Shown here: piece after piece, positions 13,669-27,105 of the stretch
Numbering within the stretch: the first letter of the stretch is position 1
Layout of the letters: each line of letters starts with the position of its first letter
Assembly (NCBI GenBank): GCA_024305405.1
Contig: JAKNDB010000103.1
Span: 2,232,001 to 2,296,000, forward strand
Length of the DNA: 64,000 nt
Reading direction: 5' to 3'
Origin: Dirofilaria immitis
Taxonomy: Eukaryota; Nematoda; Chromadorea; Rhabditida; Onchocercidae
Notes under the pieces: generated by a model
The model's input: the letters and a program-made list of their open reading frames with translations, nothing else
Databases searched by the model: none
Told to the model about the DNA's origin: nothing
Made by a program: the position numbers and the translations under genes

Positions 13669-16600
13669 ATGGCCGAATCATCGCTTGCATTATTTCATCA
13701 TTTACGTGATAATCCATTACTTAAACAGGTAATTCATTCATTTTATTTATCAGTTATTCTTAAATAAATAATCTTTTTCTTTAATACGAACTTTTAATTA
13801 TTCCAAAATTTTTATATAAATTTTTGATTATTTTAAAAATTAAATTAAATAATTTTCATTTTAAAATATATTAATTATTTGATATTCAAATATTTTAATT
13901 GTTAGTAATTAAATCAAATAATTGAATTACTTAAAATTAAATAATCTTATTAGTGGCTAATAAAAATTTAATTATTGCTAAATTTAGCAAATATTTTAAT
14001 TTAATTAAATCAAATACATTTTAAAATATAACAAAAATATATGAAAATAATTTAACATTTGTTTCATAATCATTCATCCTTCGATTTTAATAATAAAATA
14101 ATATTTAAATTATTCGCTTAATTTGTTTTCTTCGAGAATGCAATTTTTCAAAAGCACGATTTCTTTATACAAATAAATATCTATTTATTTATTGATTAAA
14201 ATATTTGCTGAATTAATTTAGCAGATATTTTAATTAGTTTATTTTGCTATGAACTTATTTCATTTAGAGCCTTCAATGACTTTCTTTTAGGACAAATTTT
14301 TTTTTTTTAATAAATTTTTATAATATTTTATTATAATCAAAGTTTATTATAAATTTTAAATCAGAAATCTTTCAGATTATAATTAATTACATCCATTTTT
14401 ATCTTATTTGTATTCATTTTTATTTGATATATATTTTTTTGAAAAAAGGAATTTATATTTTTAAATTGAAAAAGATGCAGAAAATATAAGAAAAAAAGGA
14501 AAACAATTCGAAATACCAAAGATGATAATATCGAGTTCGTAGATATATCAAATGATAATAAAAGAATTAGCAATCATTAAAAGATTGAAAATTAAAATGA
14601 TCAAATTTGGTTAGGAGAAATAATTATTCATTGAAAGGTTATCATCAACTCGTTATTTTTCAAAAATTATCTCTTCACTCTTTTCAATTTTTGTTTTTCA
14701 AATTTGTCACATACAGTAATCGTTTTTCATCTCATTTAACTGTAACTGTTTCAATCATGAGCTGTTTCAAAAAGGAATATGGTAGAGCTATAGGTCTAGA
14801 AATCGCTTTACCTAACCCTTAAAATAATTATCAGTTACTACTAATTCAGTTATCTTTCTACCGTAAAAACTTTTTTAATTGTCGATAAGATATAGTATCT
14901 TTTTTTTTTAAATCGTAATTTATAGTACAACTCTTTAAGAAATCGTTTCTAAAAAATGATAAGGAAGTCTTTTTGAAATGTCATATAATCGATCATATAT
15001 TCAAACGAGAAATCATTTAAAAAAAAAAAAAGAAAAAGAATTGGCAGGAAGTTTTATAAGATAGCATATATAGTCGAATGTATTCATATCAGTTTGATTG
15101 TCAAAACTTTTTGACTTCAATAAATCATTGACTTTTAACATTTCTTATATAAAAAAAAACGAAAGAAAGAAAAAATTTGATTGAAATAAAGTTAAAAATC
15201 GATAGTTTTTTATCTGATAAAATTCATATGATAATTACAAAGATCATTATTATCATACATTACTACTATCATTAATAATAATTTCATATAAAAAAATTTT
15301 AAGATAGCAAAATAAGTTTGATCGATAAATTTTATCATTTATGCATTAAAATATTTTTTTATTTAATACATTGTTTTCTTTTTTGGTTCATTTAAAAAAG
15401 TTTCAAAATATCGAACTTTTTCTTTTTAGCTTTTGGCATATAAAATATTTATTTAAAAAAAATAGTGACATTTTTTTCCACTTTTACTCTTCTTGAAAAG
15501 CAAATCTATCATTTGTTGCTACGTTTCTTTTTTCCTTGACAATATGCTAGGCTGATTTAATGTTTCTAGTTGGCTATTTCGAAAAAAGTTTCTCTAAAAA
15601 TTCAAAATATTCAAACTATATATTTATTGTTGAAACATATAATTTAAATGAAATTGTATAAGAATAATCTTGATAAATTATGTGAGTATAATTAGCCAAG
15701 TTGTACGAGAATAATCTTGCCAAGTTGCATAGCATAGTAAATCTAGAATGTTTCCTCTAGCAAGTTTTAAAATTTTTGTTCGTTTATTTTACAAATAAAA
15801 TATAAGGATAAAATAATTATGATCTTGGCTAGAATGCATATTTTGGTACAGTATTCTCATTTAATGAAAAATGCCTAGCATAGCCTGATTACATAGCTAT
15901 TCTTTATTTTCGATTTTTAATCTAAAGTTTTTTATTTAAATAATGAAAATAAATTTTTCATATTTCAATAATTATTTGATAATTCAAATTTTAATAAATG
16001 ATTAATGAACTGATAAATAATTATTTGGTAAATGGAATTTTATGTTTTCAATCATTTTATCACTTCAATAAACAATCTTTGGATGATCACTTTAATTTAA
16101 TTCAATTATATCCATTAATGATAAAAATGATAAGTTGGATTTTTTTAATTGTTTATTTTACGCTAAAAAATTAAAATTAAAAATCTCAAAAGTGTCAATA
16201 AATATGATAAAAGAAATATTATAAATATAAATATATTTATATTTATATATATATATGTATTTAACGCTAAAAATTAATTATAATTTTAATTAGCTATGCT
16301 TATTTGTTTTGTTTATTTGAACTAAAAAAAAAAACAAATAATTATGAAAAAAATATATAGTTCAACGTTCTATGTTATGATTTGTTGTTCTAATGAATAT
16401 AGCAAATAAAAATAATTAGCCTTAGAGAGATAAGGAAGATAAAAGAGGATAAGAGAGAGAGAAAAAAGGTAAAATTATTCTCCATATCATCATTATTTTT
16501 ACGCCTTATAAGCATTTCAAATTTAGCATATTTTTTTCGTTGTTGAAATTCATATTTATACAAGCATAAATTTTGCAATTTTAAAATGTAAACAAAATAT

Positions 16601-19600
16601 GTTTTTTTTGTCATTTAAAGTAAACAATTTTTGGTAATTTAATAAACAAAATTTCAATTTAATATTTTAATTTATCAAAAAAATCAAAAAAATTTTTTTT
16701 TGCTCAATCGCATATTTGACACTTTTTGTCGATAGAAAAAAACTTAAAGAAGGTCAGAAGTAAAAGTTTCTATTCGAAAAAAAGAAACCTGATATTAATA
16801 CAACCTGAATTTTATCAATGATCTTATTTAGTTCATGAAATGGCTATTATGAAATGGTTATTACTTCAGTGCACGCAAAATTTCGTTTTTTTTTTTAGAA
16901 TGTAAAAATACGACATAAATAAATTTTTTGTTATCACGCAATTATATTTGAATGAAAATAAATTGTTTAGTTTTTCCTTTTAACTTCTTCTCTCACATTT
17001 TATTCTTTTATAAATTGAAAAATAAATGAACTGATCGAAGAATTACAGTAATCTAAACTTATCTATCAATTCTTTTAACTTTTAAAATTAAGTATCTTAA
17101 ATCATTCAATATTCATATCATTCTGAAATTATTTCATTCATTTTCTTTTTACATTCCTCTTATTCGGTTTCTCATATTCATCTTATTCATTCAATTAAAT
17201 ATGCAAAAAACAACTTTATGAATGATAAATGATAAAAAAAAAAAAAAGAAATGAGTTAACCTAATCCCTCTTCGCTAACAAACGTCGATCAACATATTGA
17301 AGTGAGATCAAAATTTTATTCGGATCACTATTATGCGGAAATTATTATGCTTCCATCACCTCTACAATTATTTATTCAGATAAACTAAGTTTATCACAAT
17401 ATCTAATCATTATTGTTTTAATGTTTTATCTAAAATAATGATATCATAATCAGTCATTTTTATCAATTTATCCTTTTACAAAAATCTACGCATAATATCA
17501 TTTTCTAATGATTATATATTGTGATAAGGATTGCATATACAGATAAGGATTATATATTATGGTAAGAATTAATTAATTTTTCTTTTTACATATCATGATA
17601 AAAATTATACATTTTAATGTGCTAATTTATATCAATTTATAAATCTAGCATATTCTCGAATTTTGCGATAAGCAGATAAATTTGAAATGTGAAAATTAAT
17701 ATTATCAATACCATTTTGTTTCCATTGTTTTTATCAATACAAAGAATTAATTATTGAACTTGAAATAATCAAAATAATTCTTTTATATCTTATAAGTGAA
17801 TAATATCATATATTGTAAATAAATAAAATGGCTGAATTATTTGTCATAAGAGCAATAAAAATTTTTTTATCTTTCACATTTTTAAAAATGATTCACTTAC
17901 TTAAGCAGAAAATTTAATTAGTGATAAGATAAATAATCTATGCTTATATCAGATTACGTATCCTACATAGATGACATTTTAACGCTTAATAATAAAATTC
18001 CCAGGTGAGACATAAAATATGAAAAACGAAAGAACAGAGTTAGATATTCGAGAATAAATATCATTTGTAAACATACAATAAAATTAATAGTCATGATCAT
18101 CATAGGTAATGATGCATTTAAAAGATAAAGAGTTTAACAAATATGATAAGTAAGTATGATATTTGAAATAGAAATTTTAGATAATTAATTTCTCTATATT
18201 AGTCCATTAAATATTCTCAAGTAATTATTATTTTCGGTTGAACTAAAAAAACTTTTACCTAAATTTATTTTAAACTTTGTTTTAATTATAAAATGAAAAT
18301 CCTTTATTATCTAAATATGAAAGGGACAAAGGTTTGTTGATGTTTAAAATGATTTCCATAGCTATTACGGTAAAAGCTACCTTAATGGTAACGTAACATA
18401 ATTTGAATAAGAGTAATACAGTAGTAATACAGCAGTATCATTCACTGATCAAAAATAGCAAATGATTGAAGGTGAGAAAAAGATATGTAAATATATTTTT
18501 AATTATGAATTTTAAATTATTTTCTTCTAATTGAAATTATAATTCTGCAGCAAGAAGAAACCGAAGCTCAAACAATTCATCCGAACAGAGAACAATTAAC
18601 CAGACGGCATGCATTGGTACCTGAACAGGTGATATTTATTGATTAATTAATTTTTCATCAACACAAATTATTAATGAAAACCGAATTTATAGTATGAATG
18701 ATTTACCAGGATCATTTTTTTTTATTTCGGATGGTAAAGATTGATTTTGTGATAAATTTTGCAAAAGCTTTCCTTGATAATCTTAGAATTAACATGAAAA
18801 TTTGATTTAGATAATTTATATGACATTAAAATAATTGGATTATAAATAAATTTTATTTTCAATACTGAAATTGAATAATTCTTTTAAGTCTCTCTTCTTT
18901 TGTTAAGCCTTTAAAAATTTTAATTTAATTCAAATATATTATTGCTTGATACTTTGATCTCATTTATAGCCAAGTTGCTATTTTATTATTCTAACTTATT
19001 TGTAATCCAATTACCATTTACTGTTTTGTTTATAGCCAAGTTATGCCTTAATATTCTAATTTATCTGTAGCCAAGTTATTGTTTATTAACTCTGATTTAT
19101 TTGCAGCCAACCACTTATTATTTTTGATTTATTTTCAGCCTATTTATTGTTAATTGTCCTGACTTACTTATAGCCAAGTTATAGTTTAATATTTTGATTT
19201 ATTTACAGTCAAGCATCCAACAAGAAGAGTAAGTTTTCTAAACATACTTTTCAAGCTGTCATGAAATAAATGCTTCTTCAACTTTTTAATATATGCATGT
19301 TGATATCGTTCTCGTATAAAATGCAATGATAAGATAAATGGAGAATACATTGAGATAAAAGAGATAAATGAATGTAGTGATAAAGCAAGAAAAGATAAAT
19401 GAATATAATGATAAGATAAGAAAAGATAATGGAGAATTGATTCCATACAATATCTCCATTTTTTATTAGTTAATTTTTCATTTTGATTTCTTGTTTTTTA
19501 TTCATGGCAAACTCAGTGAATATTCATTTAATTGAGCAATTTAACGCCTAGGCATTTTAAGGCTCTTTTTATAATTTCGATTATTAATATTGATATAATA

Positions 19601-22600
19601 TATATTATCATTATCATTCACATTGATTATTATCTCTTCTGTTATTTGCTAATTGAAAAATTGTTTCTTAAAAAATTTTTATTTTTAATTTGCATATTCA
19701 TTTTATCTTTTTCCTTTGATAGTTTGCATGAAAATAAAATCAATTAAAAATGAAAATATCGTCAAAAATTTTTAACAGATCTGAACGAGTAGGCTGTTCG
19801 GATAATGTAATCATTGTGCCACATTTAAAAATATCTCCTAACGATTCACAACTTTTCAATCGAGCAATCAGTTCTGGTGGTGGATTATTAGCTGGTAAAC
19901 ATTTAAAAATTAATTCTTTATTAAACATATTCTATGATTGACATTTATTAAAATATATAAATTATAGAAAGGATTATTTTTGCCTTTTTCGCATTTGAGA
20001 ATAAATTTAAATCTTTAAAAAATATAATCCAAGGGAAAATTATCGTTATTTGTTTAAGCTTAAAAAGAATTTATCTTAAAAACTTAAAGTTCAAAAGATT
20101 ATTTTTTTGAAATTATCAGTTTATATCCATCAAATGATATATAAAGGTAAGTTTAATTTCTTGATTTGCTTTAATTAAGTAAGATATTAGTTTGATTTTA
20201 TCATAATTATCCAATATCATTCATTCATTTATTAGGTATTATGATCTTTAAAACGAATATGATATATTAAAAATGCAGATTTACAAAGGGCGACAATTGC
20301 GACTCAAGCGTTTTATGCTGATGCAAATAAACAATCAAGGACTGGATCACCATGGATTTTAAAACGATTGGTACATATATATTTTAGGATAATTTAAATT
20401 TAAATTTGTCAACGGAACAAATTTAATTATTTTTAAATTCTAAAATAATTAATACATCATACATTTGCTATATATTTATTACCTAATTTGTCGTTTGAAA
20501 AATAACAAAATAATAAATGATGGCCTGAATGAATAATAAGGCTTGAAAAAGTAAGGATGGATTATTATGCATGAAAATGAGCTATTTCATATTCAAAATT
20601 TAATAAATATTTTCTTTTTGTCAACAAAATGTCTTATCAATCCGAATAAACAACTTGTATTATTCATATCAATCCGAATAGACAAATTGTGTTATCAAAT
20701 TATTTTATAGTATGAATGGTCACATCGAGCTAAACGACGTGAAATAATAAAACACGTGCAAGCGGCGTTGGAAACGTCCGGTGATACGGAATTTGATGAT
20801 GAGGAATTAGAACGATTACTTGTAAATGATTACTAAAACTATTTTAAACTTTGAATAAACAATAATTACTTTACGATATTCTGATATTTTTAATAAAATC
20901 TTTCTGCAAATAATTTAACAAAGTTTTTTTTTTTTTTTAAATTAAATCTACAAATAACTTTATATGAATTACATTGTATTATTTATAATTAAATTTATAT
21001 ATATATATATGTAATTAAGTATCAAATTTTTTTGATTGAAAAAACGAAAAAATTCTTTTTAATTGAAATTTTCGAATCGATATTTTTAAATATTTAAATT
21101 TTACACTTATATATGTTTGTATATACCTTAGCGATTATTTGACTGTCATTCGAAAAGGAATTGATTATAAATAATTTCAATTCATTCATGATACTATATT
21201 TTCGAGAGCAGAAAGAAATTTCCTTTTTACCCATTTATAAAAGATATGCAGTAGAAAAGTAGATCTCGATTAAAAAGATCGCAACATTTTTCATGGATGA
21301 ACTAATTTATGCTTGTATAAAATTTATGAAAATTTAAATTCATTTTATTACTATTGAGAGGTTGAAATTTTATTCGATATTTTTATAGTTGATTAGTTGG
21401 GATGAAATATTTGCTATAAATGCGGAAAATTTGGAATCAATTGATAAGAAGCGTTTACAAGCTGTATGGGAATTATTTCATAGTGAATTGATATTTCTTC
21501 ATAAGCAACTTCTTGTTTTAAGGTTTTAATTTCATTTAATTTATATAAATAAAAATTAATTTAAAAATGAATTCAAATTTAAAATTAATTTTTAAAAGAT
21601 TGCTTAGCATTCAAATGTTTTTAATTATTTCATCCTAAACAATACTAAATGATTTTTATTAAAAAATCGGAAAGATTTAAAATTGTTCTTCCAGAAATGT
21701 TTATAAGGAACCGTTGAAAAAATGTCAAGTTGAAGGATGTTTGCTTACGGTTGAACCGGATTTGCTTTTCGGAAATCTCGATCAGATATGCCGGGTTTCA
21801 TTACTTCCTTCCTATCTTTCTTTGATTAATTCTCAATGAGGAATTTCTTGAAATTTTAGAAAACTTAGGCTGAAATGTTTAATCTGAATTTTAAAATCAA
21901 ACTGATTAAGTTGAAAACGCTCTTTTTTTTTTGCAGATAAGTTGGTCATTTTGTAAAACGTTTCTTAAAATAATGAATGAAATTGGCGCTGATCTTAAAG
22001 ATAATGATTACAATACGACTAATCTTATTGTAAGATTGTTCGAACAGGTAAGTTTTTTTTTAAATTTCAATAAAAGTTTTTAATAAATTAGATTGTGATG
22101 GGTATTTAGTCAGATTTTTGAAAAAATATTTATTTTTTACTAAAAATTTATTAACTTTTTTATTAATCAATTTTTTAAAAGTTTTTAAATTTTTGTAATT
22201 TTGAAATATCACAGTGAAGTAATTAATATTTGAAATATATCAAAAGTTTGCTCAAGTAAAAAATTTTTTTTCAAGTTTTCCAAAAGACCATCAACAATAT
22301 CAGCTTATCAAGCGTACTGTATCAATTATAAGGCTACAATGGAATATCTCGGATCAATACGAGAACGAGAAGAACGTTTTACAGAATTTGAACGAGTAAA
22401 TTTAATTGTCGAATATTTTCAACTTGAATATATCACAATATTTATGAATTAATTAGCACTTAATTAACATCTAATCTGTTTTTATGTGATAATCTCTTTC
22501 TATTGTAATTAGTATTAATTGATAACATTTTATTTAACAAAATATCATATATTAAAAGATTTGTAAAAAGTTTAATTTAATTCATTTATTTTCTAACTTT

Positions 22601-25396
22601 TTCATTTTTTTTTTTGAAATTTATTTTTTGAATTTTTTCAATTTTTTAATATTTTCAGATATGTCTTACAGATCGACGATGTGAACGATTACAATTAGAA
22701 GATTTGTTAATATCACCATTACAACGTATCACAAGATTACCTATTTTATTGAAAGAAATTCATAAATATACTAGAAATGAGGATGATAAAGGACAAATTG
22801 AAAAAGTTATCGAAAATATGAATGAATCATTACGTATGTATTAATTTTTATCATAAAATAAAATCAAATTATCAATTTTACATATATCACAAATGACGTA
22901 TTATACGTAGAAATAATAATTATTTTATATAATTTGAAAATTTTCATTTTTCATAAGTAATTTTAATTGCTTTTGTAAAAAATATGATGTTTTTATACTT
23001 GAAAAATAATACATATTTTTTTGTATCTTATTTTTTAGAATCAATCGATGATTTTTAGGATCAATCGATGATTCTGTTCAATGGTTGCATAATTTTGAAC
23101 GATTACAACAATTACAAAATTCTGTCATTTGGCCATCAATTATTGAATTGGAAGCACGAACGTTTGTTCCAGATGTAAGGCATTTGTTATTTTGTAATTT
23201 TAAAAATTTAAAATAAAACTTAAAGAGAGGTTATTATAAGCTGAAGTGAGAAGATGATATTATTAAAACATAGAGAAATTGCATTATTATGATTGGAAGA
23301 GAAGAAAAAGGTTGCGTAATGATGACCTGAAAAAGAAATTACATTATTATAATCTGAAGAATGAAAGATTACGATAATATAACTTGAAAAAAGCAAATGT
23401 ATTATTGTGACCTGAAGAGAAAGAAGTTACATTATTATGATCTGAAAAGAGAAATTATAGTATTAAAATTTAGATAAGTTAAATTACTATGACCTCAAGA
23501 GAGATATTATTGTTACATTACTTTAATCTAAAGAGTTTAAGATATTGATGGTTGCAGTCAAATGAAATTTTCAGCATGAGTGATCGGTTTGATAATTTAC
23601 TGTTTATTGTTAAAGTTTGCTCTCACATTAATTTTGATATGCTTTGCTGTTGCATTAGTTTTGATAATTTACTTTGATAACATTAACATAACTTTACTTT
23701 GCCATCATTAATCTTTTCGTAACAGTACGATTTGATAATTATTTATTTGCAGTTTTTACGAGTAGCATTATCTAGACAATTTTGCGAGAATCTTTTGGCA
23801 CATCCAAGAAGGAAATTAATCCATGAAGGTCATCTAGATCTTGTTGGTCAGTATGTTGAATCATTAATGAATTTTATTAATTTATATTAAATTTTTGAAA
23901 TTTAAAATTTATTTATTTTTCGTTAATTTCAAGATTTTACAGAAAATGGTCGAACATGTGATTGCTATGCATTCTTATTCAACGATATGTTTTTATTAAC
24001 AAAAATGAAGAAATGCACTAAAATTAAAGTAACATTTCTTTTCAATTTAAAATTTAATAAATTAAATGTAAAATTATAATGAATTTTTGAATAAAAGAAA
24101 TTTCTTATATTTTAGTTATTTTAACTTCAATAAAACATAAAGAAATCATTAACATTTAAAGAAATCATTTATTCCTACAAAAAGAAAAAAATTTCAAAAA
24201 AATTATAATTAACATTTATATAACATATTCTATAATTAACATTTATATAACATATTCTATAATTAACATTTATATAACATATTCTATAATTAACATTTAT
24301 ATAACATATTCTATAATTAACAGTTATATAACATATTCTATAATTAACATTTATATAACATTTAAGAAATCATTTATTCCTACAAAAAGTCGAAATATAT
24401 ATAGCATCGTTAGTATATCCTAAATTAATTTATCATATTTATAAATGTTAATTATAGAAAGGTACGACACAGTTAACAAAATCAGAGCAATATGTTGTTC
24501 AGAAGCAGCCAATACCATTGGATTCTTGTGTCTTCTGTGATGCTGATTCAAACGATTCTGCTACCAGTAGTTCGTTTTCATTTGAAATTTTTGAAATTCA
24601 ATATCATAAATTATGGTAGTTATCATCGTATTAAAATGTAAATAAACTTAGTTCAAAGTTCAATATGAAAAGGTTATCGGTATAATTGATGGAAATATAA
24701 TATCGCTTTCTTTTTTTTTTTATTTTCAGTGACATTAAAATTTGCATTTGTGATAATACATCTAACACGTTACTATCAAGTGGTATCGATTTTTACTTTG
24801 CAAGCTGCTAGTAAACACGATAAAGTAAGTCCTACTTTTAGTTTGTGCTAACTTTCAAAATTGATATCAATAATCAATGATTTCAATAATAAACATTGAT
24901 GGATGAAAAAAAAGTCCCTCTTGAAAAAAAGGAATAGTAAAAATTTAAAAGAAATTCATCAATTTAGAATAATTATTTTTTAATTCTATGAAAAAGAAAC
25001 AAGCGATATTTTAAGAAACTAACATTATTTTTAATAGATTATAATATAATTTAAATTTAGGAATTATGGATTGGGAAATTTCAAGAATCAATTGAAAATT
25101 ATGAATCAATCCAATTGAAAGATATGTTAAAATGCACTCCACTTTATTCCAGTTTATCACTGCGACGTTGTTCATCATCTCGTCTAATACAACTAAATAA
25201 TAATTCCAGTAATCAAAATCCCGATGATATAAAATCATCATATTCCAGTACACATCTAGAAAGCTTATCAGAAAATCAAGCAGTTGACATAGAAGATCAA
25301 TACTGCGAATCGGCATCAATTGATACTACTAAAACTAATAGTTCAACAGTATCATCCGATCTACAAATTATACGGCTCGATACTGAAATAGTTTGA
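13669..25396 (+). CDS. Rho guanine-nucleotide exchange factor (DH-PH), PLEKHG7/PLEKHG5-like
   Basis: Predicted activator of a Rho-family GTPase at the cytoplasmic side of membranes. A 17-exon model joins in phase throughout to 650 codons: 13669-13728, 18551-18628, 19209-19228, 19779-19894, 20279-20370, 20711-20821, 21389-21522, 21695-21794, 21937-22047, 22276-22395, 22659-22833, 23059-23174, 23753-23846, 23943-24028, 24458-24566, 24730-24824, 25061-25396. The DH domain covers about residues 168-385, with EPDLLFGNLDQIC early and the conserved helix LEDLLISPLQRITRLPILL later. The PH domain covers about 427-550, from KLIHEGHLDLV through CYAFLFNDMFLLTK to the Trp of ELWIGKF. The tail of about 100 residues is Ser/Asn-rich and ends TEIV, a possible PDZ ligand. 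The start is the first ATG, followed by AESSLALFHHLRDN. A first intron of 4.8 kb leaves room for missed exons. Family is confident; the exact paralogue is inferred. Confidence 0.92.
13729..18550 (+). other. Large first intron of the RhoGEF gene
   Basis: This 4.8-kb intron is bounded by CAG/GTAATT and TTCTGCAG. It holds AT-rich low-complexity DNA. Short open frames such as that at 14,607-14,822 lack splice-compatible phase and I could not support them. Alternative promoters or untranslated exons may be present but are not visible to me. Confidence 0.5.
24206..24365. repeat. 27-bp tandem repeat in a RhoGEF intron
   Basis: Five to six copies of a 27-bp unit made of ATAATTAACATTTATATAAC followed by ATATTCT, nearly identical (one copy has CAGTTAT for CATTTAT). 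It lies inside the intron between exons 14 and 15 of the RhoGEF gene. Confidence 0.88.
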
Positions 25397-27105
25397 TTTT
25401 GTAATTTCAGTATTCTTTTCATTTTTTCGCCTCTCATTACATTTTGCATACTTTTCCTCCATATGTTTTTAAATAAATTTTTACATATATATTGATGGAC
25501 CAATTATAAATTATAAAGTTTTCTCGTCTTTTGCTTCATTATAATTTGTTTGGCCAAAATGATGCAATTTACTTGGGCCAAGTGATTAAATTATGACTAT
25601 CTCTTATATGAATTAAAAATATGAAAGAAAATGAGAAAAATTAACAAATGCAATCATTTTATGCTAATTTTTATGATCAAAATTTGAAAACAATAAGAAT
25701 ATCATATTCTCAAGCCATTCGATATCACATAACAATGATAAAATTGATCTCGGAAAAGTTCGAGATTGAAAACATATTTAATAAGCTAACAGTCCTAATT
25801 CAATTTATTTATTTTGATCCAAATAAAACCCCAACTAAATAAGGCTGAAATTTCAATTAAATTCTTTAAATATAATCATTAAAATTACTTAATATTAATT
25901 AAAGAATAATTTCGATTGATAAGTTTTAGTATAATTCTGATTCCTTAATTTATGATGTTGATGAAAGTTAGCAAATATGGAAAAAAATCTTTGAATTTAA
26001 AATCATTTAAAGTCTAATTTTGGATAAAAATTACTCAAAATAAATTGAGAAATCCAACGGATACATAAAGGAAATGTAAAACTTAATATAAAATAAATTC
26101 GAAAAAATTTTAATTGAAATTTAAAACAATTCAAAGTTATAAAATTCATTGGAAGAGCTAATCAAATATTGTCTTCTAAAATCATTCATTTCCTCACTAT
26201 TTTCAATAAATTAACAAATGATAATATTTACGGTAGAAGTTTTTTTGGTATTGTAATTAACAATTAATTAATTAATTTAATATATGTATATATATTCCTA
26301 TTCCAAATTAATTCCCTGTATTCAGTTGTTTTTTTGATTTCTGGAATTTAAAGAGAAAGAAATATTAAAATTTTTTGATATTATCGATATTGTATTCGTT
26401 ATTTGGAATGAATTTTTCTATTAAATTTGTATGATATAATAAATTTGATTAAAAGTGTAATTTTGAATAAGTATTGATCAACTGTAATTTAATTCAATCT
26501 CTTCTATCAACAACATAACATTGAATAAACAAATAATGAAGAATATATAAATTTAGTTTAAGCCAATCTAAATCGAAAACTTATGAGACAAATCTTGCTC
26601 GCTACTAAAAGTATCGAGAATATTATCAGATACCATCTGAAGTTCATAATTTAAGCCTTAAAAGGCCGAGCCACTGATCAATAATACTTAGTGGTTTAGC
26701 GTTCCGTTACTCGCAAACATTTTTTTTTCTCATAGATTTGTTTGGAGGGTTCTTTGATGTGCAATATTCGATTATGGGGAATATAAGAGACCGCGGAGGA
26801 ATATATCAGGAAGAGAAGTGAATTATAGAAATTACGATAAATTTGATTTTTATCAAGTTGGCGAAATGTATAATGGGCGAAGATATAGCGATTGAATTAG
26901 AAATTAATTGGCGTATTTTGCGACGAATGTCATTTATAAAATAAATGAATAAATGAAATATGATGAATGAAATATTACGTCTAATAAGTATTATTAAAAC
27001 GTATGAAGCGCATTGATTATATTAGAAAACGGTAAAAATGGCGTAAATGGGATTAAATTTCGTAGATACAATTTTCAATTTTTAAGAAATATTACTAATG
27101 ATATT
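25397..27105. other. Intergenic region between RhoGEF and TRAPPC10
   Basis: This 1.7-kb stretch contains the RhoGEF 3' untranslated region and the TRAPPC10 promoter side. A short hairpin (CCACT and AGTGG arms) near 26,670-26,695 lies in slightly GC-richer sequence, but no RNA family is recognisable. The open frame at 25,648-25,842 is AT-rich and lacks exon signals. The spacing is larger than is usual within nematode operons, so a shared operon is not supported. Confidence 0.6.
25472..25477 (+). promoter_or_regulatory. Polyadenylation signal AATAAA of the RhoGEF gene
   Basis: AATAAA lies about 76 bases after the TGA stop, in a T-rich 3' untranslated stretch. It is the first canonical signal downstream. 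Confidence 0.5.

Noticed and set aside
14607..14822. Open frame ending in LEIALPNP inside the first RhoGEF intron
   Set aside because: It starts from a non-ATG codon, has no acceptor or donor in agreement with the RhoGEF exons, and matches nothing I know.
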